Below, piece after piece: positions 52,299-57,679 of a stretch of DNA of 57,679 nucleotides. A program made the translations under genes and the position numbers. How positions within the stretch are numbered: position 1 is the stretch's first letter; every line of letters starts with the position of its first letter. Source of the DNA: JANXQG01 sp037147235 (lineage in GTDB: Bacteria; Planctomycetota; Planctomycetia; Pirellulales; Thermoguttaceae); assembly GCA_037147235.1 (NCBI GenBank), contig JBAWVO010000002.1:1-57679 (forward strand). Direction: 5' to 3'. The notes beneath the pieces are model-generated. The model was not told the origin of the DNA. It saw only the letters and a list, made by a program, of their open reading frames with translations, and made no database searches.

Positions 52299-55127
52299 AT
52301 GACAGACGCTGAGAATGACGTACTTGCTGCTGGTACAAAGGTTCGATGTACGTCGCATCCCGAATGGGGCGTCGGCGAGGTCATCTCGCAACAGACTCTG
52401 GGACGCCGCACCCAGTACCGCATACTTTTCCAAGGTGACGGTCAGTTCGCGGTGCGAGTTCTGTTTGCTGAGGATATCGCCAGGGCAACTGGACCTTGGG
52501 AAGATGCGAAGGCAGCCCGTTGGGGGCGTCTGGAATTGTTTGAACTCCGTCAGTGGGCGTTCTTGCTGCCCGCGCTGAATACTGGCGGAGAGATCTCGAA
52601 CGCCAGAACCGAACTTCTCCCCCATCAGATTCTGCTTACCCACCGCATTGCCAACGCGAAGCGACGGAGGATACTAATTGCAGATGAAGTAGGGTTGGGC
52701 AAGACGATTGAAACAGGGATGGTTCTCCGAGAACTGATGAGTCGGGGCGAGGCCAATCGAGTGCTGATTGTCACTCCGGCCGGGTTGACATTGAATTGGC
52801 TGGATGAGCTGGAGGACAAATTCGGCCTTTCGCCAACAGTCCTCGGCGAGGATTTCGATGATTCTCGCTTCGATGCCTGGGAGCGGAACCCACTGGCAAT
52901 CGCGAGCATCGATCGATTGAAACGAAAGGAGCGAGTTCGGCGTTTGGCGCAGGCGCCAAATTGGGATGTTGTCGTCATTGACGAGGCGCATCACCTGTCA
53001 AAGTACCGGACAGGCCGAAAGGTTCGGTCGACTCAGAACTATCGATTGGCTGAAGTTCTTCGCCAGAAGACACGTGATCTGCTGTTGCTCTCCGCAACGC
53101 CACATCAGGGGGACGAATATCACTTCTACAGTCTAATTTCACTGCTGGACGACCAACTATTTGGATCCGCCGAGGAAATAGTGTCTCGCAGGGACAAGCT
53201 GGACCAGCTTATGATCCGGCGCACGAAGCGCGAAGTTACCGACTCTGAAGGTCGGCCCCTGTTTGCGAAACGGATCGTGCATACGGAGGGATTCAACCTG
53301 TCGGCGGCAGAGCGCAAATTCTATGACGCTCTGAACGATTATCTGGTCGAAGGTTACAACATCGCCGAATCTGATCCGAACAACGCGGAGAAGCGTGCGG
53401 TTGGATTCGTCATGACCACATTCCAGCGGTTGGCATCATCCAGTCCACGAGCGATCCGCGCCGCTCTGCTTAAGCACCTGTTGCGTCTGTTGATCCGGAA
53501 GGCAAATTCGTTAGAAGAAGTGACGTCGCTACGCCGAGGACGTTTTGGCGATCGCGACGAACTCGTCCGTTTACGGGAACGGAGCATCGAATTGGCTTGC
53601 GAGATCTGGTTCTTTCCAAACACTGAGCAGGGGCGGCTGGATGCCGAGCAACGCATTCTTGGCGAAAAACGGGATTTGGCCAAACGCCGTACAAAGGCCG
53701 ATATCGAGGAGGCACTGGAAGAAGCAGAGTATCATGACGAAGGCGGCCTGGATGTCTTTGAGGCACTATACGTCGGCATTCCGAACGAGATCAGTAAGAT
53801 TGAGGATCTGCTGACTAAGTTTCCAGATCGTATCGACCGCAAGCTGGACCGTCTCTTGCGAGGGGTAGACCGTCTCCGGGCGGAGAACCTGGCCGAGCGA
53901 TTCATCATATTTACGCAGTATCGCCAAACCCAAGAATATTTACGAGAGCATCTAGGCAACCGCTACGGTTCTGACCAAGTGGTTCTAATCAAGGGCGGCG
54001 ATATCCAGGCAAAGCGAGCGGCGGCAGCAGAATTTCGGCGCGATGCGGGTGCCCGTTTTCTGATCTCCACTTCGGCGGGGGGCGAAGGTATAAACCTTCA
54101 GGTATGTCGAATATTGTTCAACTATGACTTGCCATGGAACCCGATGGCAATTGAGCAGCGAATTGGTCGAATCCATCGTTACGGTCAGCAGCACACGGCG
54201 CAGGTATACAATCTGATCGCCACCGACACAATTGAAGGTCAGGTCCATCTGCATCTCCAAAACAAGCTGGAGCGAATCGCTGCTGCCATCGGTAAGGTGA
54301 ACGAGGACGGAACGCCTCGAGAAGATTTCTTATCGTCAATTCTTGGCCCTTTGTCCGAACGGCTGGACTACATTGCACTCTACCGTGATGCTTTGGTTCA
54401 TAAGGATTTTGACCGCACAACGCAAGAGATTGAAGAGGCTGTCAAAAATGCTGTACAGGCCGGAGACGTTCTCGATTCGCTTTGCCAGGGTCTTGAGCCG
54501 TTCAATCTCGACAAGTTCCGAGCAATACGTGGCGACGTGACATGGAAGGACTTGGCAGAGTTTGTCACCCGCGCCCTTGCAGAGGTGGGAGCCAAGTTCT
54601 CATGGCGTGATGACGTACTCACGGTCGAATTGCCTGAACAGTTCCGACAACAGGCCGGCATCGCCGACCACTACGACCACCTGACTTTTGATCGCCGCCG
54701 TGCGATGCAAGCCCCCGACCTCGAGTTGGCGGGAATAGGACATCCCTTGGTGGATGCATTGCTTGCGCATTTCCGTGCCCCAGCTCTTAGCGGGCTGACA
54801 TGTGTGCGCGAAGTTGATGACATAAATGGACATCGAGAAAGCCTCGTTCAGTTCAATTACCTTCTCCGCCTTCATGATACAGAGGGAATTCGTGAATCGT
54901 TGCATGTGATTCCCGTTGCTGACGGACGCGAATTCGTGCCCGAACTGGTCAAAACCCTGGCGCGCCGGCGCGGACATTCGTCTACTCGCTCGCTTTATCC
55001 GCCTGCTGAAGCCAAGCAAATCGCCGATGCCGCCATGAACCTGGTCCTAATGCAGCGATTGGCACTGGAACCACATATCCCCTGCGAATACCACTTAGAT
55101 GGCGTGGCGGTCGTGTTGGGGCGTTAG
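52299..55127 (+). CDS. SNF2/HepA-family helicase (BrxHII-like)
   Basis: A 942-aa superfamily 2 helicase/translocase. N-terminal ~90 residues are a small beta-rich module (VRCTSHPEWGVGEVISQ...GDGQFAVRVLFAEDIA). Helicase motifs: ADEVGLGKTIETGM (Walker A ~128), VVVIDEAHHL (~226), LLLSATPHQGD (~265), FLISTSAGGEGINLQ, NYDLPWNPMAIEQRIGRIHRYGQ (motif VI ~619). The ~250-residue C-terminal tail is specific to defence-type members. It should move along DNA to inspect or remodel foreign DNA. The gene is 3 nt after the small protein and closes the operon. Confidence 0.9.
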   Translation: MTDAENDVLAAGTKVRCTSHPEWGVGEVISQQTLGRRTQYRILFQGDGQFAVRVLFAEDIARATGPWEDAKAARWGRLELFELRQWAFLLPALNTGGEISNARTELLPHQILLTHRIANAKRRRILIADEVGLGKTIETGMVLRELMSRGEANRVLIVTPAGLTLNWLDELEDKFGLSPTVLGEDFDDSRFDAWERNPLAIASIDRLKRKERVRRLAQAPNWDVVVIDEAHHLSKYRTGRKVRSTQNYRLAEVLRQKTRDLLLLSATPHQGDEYHFYSLISLLDDQLFGSAEEIVSRRDKLDQLMIRRTKREVTDSEGRPLFAKRIVHTEGFNLSAAERKFYDALNDYLVEGYNIAESDPNNAEKRAVGFVMTTFQRLASSSPRAIRAALLKHLLRLLIRKANSLEEVTSLRRGRFGDRDELVRLRERSIELACEIWFFPNTEQGRLDAEQRILGEKRDLAKRRTKADIEEALEEAEYHDEGGLDVFEALYVGIPNEISKIEDLLTKFPDRIDRKLDRLLRGVDRLRAENLAERFIIFTQYRQTQEYLREHLGNRYGSDQVVLIKGGDIQAKRAAAAEFRRDAGARFLISTSAGGEGINLQVCRILFNYDLPWNPMAIEQRIGRIHRYGQQHTAQVYNLIATDTIEGQVHLHLQNKLERIAAAIGKVNEDGTPREDFLSSILGPLSERLDYIALYRDALVHKDFDRTTQEIEEAVKNAVQAGDVLDSLCQGLEPFNLDKFRAIRGDVTWKDLAEFVTRALAEVGAKFSWRDDVLTVELPEQFRQQAGIADHYDHLTFDRRRAMQAPDLELAGIGHPLVDALLAHFRAPALSGLTCVREVDDINGHRESLVQFNYLLRLHDTEGIRESLHVIPVADGREFVPELVKTLARRRGHSSTRSLYPPAEAKQIADAAMNLVLMQRLALEPHIPCEYHLDGVAVVLGR

Positions 55128-55493
55128 AGTGCCGCCATTTTCATGTAGTCTATACAACACCCTGCGGGGGGGGCTGATCGTGCGGCATCGCGAATGCAGG
55201 CACTGCGGTCATCGAATCACGGCACAGGGGGCATGCGAAATGATAATTGGGGGGTTAATAATTGTTTGGGCATGTCGTAAAGCGGCATCAGAACTGAAAG
55301 AATTACCCCCCCGAATTGCAACCCCAGGAATTGCAACCCCCGGCCCTTGCATAGCTTGCCAACACACGCTTACAATGGGGTATTGCCACCCTCTGAACTG
55401 GGTTCGTCCAGAAAACACCGATGGCTTTGGGCTTGCCCGGTCGATGGAGGAGGTGTGTCGCACCGCTGGATTCCAGATGCGAGGAGAGTCGAC
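55128..55493. other. Intergenic stretch with a possible small Cys-rich frame
   Basis: No firm gene. A frame opening at GTG 55180 reads VRHRECRHCGHRITAQG with a C-x2-C Zn-ribbon look, and continues to 55503, overlapping the next gene; no ribosome site supports it. A short repeated ATTGCAACCCC motif lies at 55314-55341. Otherwise only spacer is seen between the defence operon and the following module. Confidence 0.35.
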
Positions 55494-56183
55494 TTGGTTG
55501 TAATTGAACCTGACCGCGAATCGTTCGCGATTGTTGTTTTGGGAGATTTCAATCCCTCGATCTTTCAGCCGCTTTGGTTCTCACTGAATGGGCTCGTGCC
55601 TGACGAGGAAGCCAAGACTGCTGACATTTCGGTTATCCACAAGCAATTCGCGTCATTCTCAATTGGCAAAATCCTGGTACAAGTTGATGACTCCCGGCTT
55701 GGCCTCACCACTATCGAGTCCTCCCAGGGTCCCATCCTTCGCGATCTGGCGATCGGGACACTCTCAATTCTTGAACACACACCCTTAAAGGCGATCGGGT
55801 TGAACCGTGATATGGTTATCGCATTAGATACGGAGGAGGCATGGCACGCAGTTGGCGACAGGTTAGTGCCCAAGAGCGATTGGATGCAGATTTTTGACCG
55901 CCCAGGGATGCGCCATGTCGTTGTCGAGGGGAAACGTCCAAATTGCAGCGCGGATCAGTTGCATATTCGCATTCAGCCTTCTGCGAATCGCGAGGTCTTG
56001 ATAGCGGTCAATCAACATTACCAACTAGAAACCGATCAGCGAAAGGAAGTTCGCGATCGGCACAAGGAAGCCATCCGAGTGTTGCAGAGCGACTGGACAT
56101 CGTTCGTCGCCTACTCGCGAGACGCAGCCTACAAGCTGCTACACTTAGCCCCATCCAACGAGTGCTCGGAGCAAGAGACATGA
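55494..56183 (+). CDS. Unknown protein, first gene of a three-gene metallo-beta-lactamase module
   Basis: A 229-aa protein of unrecognised family. Beta-rich N-terminus (VVIEPDRESFAIVVLGDFNPSIFQPLWFSLNGLV), then FSIGKILVQVDDSRLGLTTIESSQGPILRDLAIGTLSILEHTPLKAIGLNRDM, a middle resembling a repetitive alpha/beta fold, and IQPSANREVLIAVNQHYQLE near the end. Start TTG 55494 is chosen because GAGGAG at 55481-55486 lies an ideal distance upstream and no ATG occurs before the conserved part. Its stop overlaps the next start (ATGA). Possibly a sensor or effector partner of the MBL protein. Confidence 0.7.
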   Translation: MVVIEPDRESFAIVVLGDFNPSIFQPLWFSLNGLVPDEEAKTADISVIHKQFASFSIGKILVQVDDSRLGLTTIESSQGPILRDLAIGTLSILEHTPLKAIGLNRDMVIALDTEEAWHAVGDRLVPKSDWMQIFDRPGMRHVVVEGKRPNCSADQLHIRIQPSANREVLIAVNQHYQLETDQRKEVRDRHKEAIRVLQSDWTSFVAYSRDAAYKLLHLAPSNECSEQET

Positions 56184-56761
56184 TTACCGCAATCCTCGAA
56201 ACATTTTCGCGAGTCGATGTTTATGATGCGAACCTACAGACTCGAGGTGTTCGCAGTGACGCCTGGGTATCGCCAGAGATTGAACCAGAACAACGGATTT
56301 CAAGCGAAACCACAACTGATAGACTTGTGTCACGCCTATCAAATGGCTCAGCCACAACGATGCCCGGCGATGGCCGAAAAGTGTCCGAGCCTATTCGGAA
56401 AGACAATCTTGTAATTCGATTTCCTACCGATCACGTCAAACTGCTTCAGCAATGGGAATGTGTGGTTTTGCGCGTTCATGATGACTGTGTCGAATGCGAG
56501 ATGCATGATTTGACAGATGACTCTCAGCCTGTGGAGTGCGCGGAATTATACCTTGAAGAGTTTAATAGCTTCGACAAGCCACTCTTGTGCGAGGGTGCCG
56601 TCTTTTATTGGAGCATCGGACACGAAATCAAGAGGACCGGACAGGTACGCCGGTATTCGGAGCTTCGTGTTCGCCGCATGCCGCAGTTAAGCAGCTTGAA
56701 GAAGCGTGAGATCAGCGAGAGGGCTAAACAACTCAGTGAACTCCTTCCCAGCAACTTGTAA
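56180..56761 (+). CDS. Unknown protein, second gene of the three-gene module
   Basis: A 193-aa protein. The first ~80 residues are variable and polar; from about residue 85 there is a beta-rich domain (DHVKLLQQWECVVLRVHDDCVECEMHDLTDDSQPVECAELYLEEFN, then LCEGAVFYWSIGHEI, YSELRVRRMP) with the look of a small OB/SH3-like barrel, ending in a basic helix. Start ATG 56180 overlaps the previous stop by 4 nt. No family recognised. Confidence 0.7.
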   Translation: MITAILETFSRVDVYDANLQTRGVRSDAWVSPEIEPEQRISSETTTDRLVSRLSNGSATTMPGDGRKVSEPIRKDNLVIRFPTDHVKLLQQWECVVLRVHDDCVECEMHDLTDDSQPVECAELYLEEFNSFDKPLLCEGAVFYWSIGHEIKRTGQVRRYSELRVRRMPQLSSLKKREISERAKQLSELLPSNL

Positions 56762-57647
56762 TGTTCGGCCTCCGAGACATGATGAGCTCGAGATGACAGT
56801 GTTCGGACCGGGCGTCGGCGAGTGCATTGTCATGCATCTCGGAAATGGCGACTGGATAATCGTCGATTCATGCATGTTGCCAGCCGGGACGCAACCGGTT
56901 GCTTTAGATTACCTACGCTCGATCGGGGTCGATCCTGCCAAAAGCGTGCGAACGATAGTGACGACACATTGGCATGACGACCACATCCAAGGAATGGCAA
57001 CGCTCCTTCGCGAGTGTCCGAACGCCCAGTTCGTTATGTCAGTTGCTCTCGCGAGCCAACAATTCATTCAACTCGCCTTGGAAGTTGATGCTCAGAACAG
57101 ATTGGTCAAGTACAACTCGAGCGCGAGTGAGTTTACAGAGATTCTTGAAGTACTTGAATCGCGAACTCGTAGCTCATACGCGGTCGGGCCGAGCATGTAC
57201 GCCCAAGATGGAACCCGCATCTTTCACGGTGGGTACGATAGTAGGTCCGAAGTCTGGGCATTGAGTCCTTCAGCCGCGACGGTCACGAATGCCTCGACGA
57301 ATCTCGCGGAACTGTTATTAACGCCTGGTAAATGCAGGAGGTTTAAGCACTTTTCGCCGAATGATCTGTCCGTTGCCATTCTCGTGCGAGCTGGTGCCTA
57401 CGATCTTCTGCTGGGCGCAGATTTGGAAAACACTGCCGCGCATGAGTTTGGATGGAAAGCAGTTCTAAGTTCCACTGTGCGTCCCATGACACAAGCGTAT
57501 GCTTTCAAGATCGCTCATCACGGTTCGGCGAACGCGGATCATGACGGTATCTGGTTATCGATGCTCGTCAACCAACCCGCTGTCGTGGTTACACCCTATG
57601 CAAAACTCACCAAGCCACTTCCAAGGGGATGTCCCGTGTATTGTTAA
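56736..57647 (+). CDS. Metallo-beta-lactamase-fold protein, possibly frameshifted at its end
   Basis: About 303 aa. MTVFGPGVGECIVMHLGNGDWIIVDSC is the N-terminal MBL strand set and TTHWHDDHIQG near 56967 gives the metal-binding H-x-H-x-D-H motif with Trp at the second position. Later DLLLGADLEN and AFKIAHHGSANADHDGIW match the ComEC/Rec2-like MBL family, usually hydrolases of nucleic acids or nucleotides. After VVTPYAKLTKPLPRG the frame ends at once; another frame continues open, so the C-terminus may be frameshifted or truncated. The start is uncertain: GTG 56736 keeps the DELEM residues, ATG 56793 is possible. It overlaps the previous gene. Confidence 0.75.
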   Translation: MNSFPATCNVRPPRHDELEMTVFGPGVGECIVMHLGNGDWIIVDSCMLPAGTQPVALDYLRSIGVDPAKSVRTIVTTHWHDDHIQGMATLLRECPNAQFVMSVALASQQFIQLALEVDAQNRLVKYNSSASEFTEILEVLESRTRSSYAVGPSMYAQDGTRIFHGGYDSRSEVWALSPSAATVTNASTNLAELLLTPGKCRRFKHFSPNDLSVAILVRAGAYDLLLGADLENTAAHEFGWKAVLSSTVRPMTQAYAFKIAHHGSANADHDGIWLSMLVNQPAVVVTPYAKLTKPLPRGCPVYC

Positions 57648-57679
57648 AACTGACTCTGGCCTCTTGATGGTTTAATGGT

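Noticed and set aside
43905..55127. Classification as DISARM
   Set aside because: No DrmA, DrmB (DUF1998) or DrmC (PLD) genes were recognised; the ATPase, PglZ-like and DUF1156 set fits BREX/Hma better.
55180..55503. Small Zn-ribbon protein starting VRHRECRHCGHR
   Set aside because: No ribosome site and it overlaps the next gene; kept only as a note in the gap entry.
1..57679. CRISPR array or rRNA genes
   Set aside because: No regular direct repeats with unique spacers and no rRNA-like blocks were seen; only dispersed palindromes and microsatellites.

Overview
The window looks like a chromosomal segment of a planctomycete (phylum Planctomycetota, probably Pirellulales-type). Evidence: a BBP7-family outer-membrane barrel protein with a C-terminal Phe, an XrtA-type polysaccharide deacetylase, many GNAT/CelD-type acyltransferases in one polysaccharide locus, frequent short palindromic repeats (some inside genes), and moderately GC-rich, loosely packed operons. 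No rRNA or CRISPR array is present; one tRNA is.

Region 1 (about 74-30272) is a large exopolysaccharide locus on the + strand. It holds a priming sugar phosphotransferase, three NodB-type deacetylases, six intact glycosyltransferases plus one broken one, four CelD/BcsL-type acyltransferases (two a tandem duplication), an AT-rich radical SAM/SPASM protein, an O-antigen-ligase-type polymerase, a Cys-less asparagine-synthetase-like enzyme beside a PaaK/CapK-like adenylate-forming enzyme, a Wzx-type flippase, a secreted beta-propeller/FN3 protein, an endonuclease/exonuclease/phosphatase-fold protein and a secreted protein with a possible alpha/alpha-toroid fold. Inferred job: assemble, flip, polymerise and decorate a surface polysaccharide. 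Gene-start remnants, a truncated glycosyltransferase and repeats point to repeated reshuffling.

Region 2 (30280-40657) is mostly housekeeping: a spermidine-synthase-like methyltransferase, mnmG, a response regulator/histidine kinase pair behind a strong promoter with a structured leader, the BBP7 protein, and on the - strand a fused E1 alpha-beta 2-oxoacid dehydrogenase followed by a lipoyl domain fused to ketoacyl-ACP synthase III. That last pair is one of the most interesting things here: it suggests acyl-lipoyl transfer straight into fatty-acid (or related) chain initiation.

Region 3 (40863 to the window end) looks like a genomic island beside tRNA-Asn(GTT): a tyrosine integrase, two small related-looking - strand proteins, a 1-kb gene-poor stretch, then a tightly overlapping five-gene operon (DUF499/BrxC-PglY-like ATPase, PglZ-like phosphatase-fold protein, DUF1156 Zn-ribbon DNA methylase, a small unknown protein, SNF2-family helicase). 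This resembles a reduced BREX type 3 or Hma-type anti-phage system. It is followed by an uncharacterised three-gene module ending in a metallo-beta-lactamase-fold protein. The right end of the island is outside the window.
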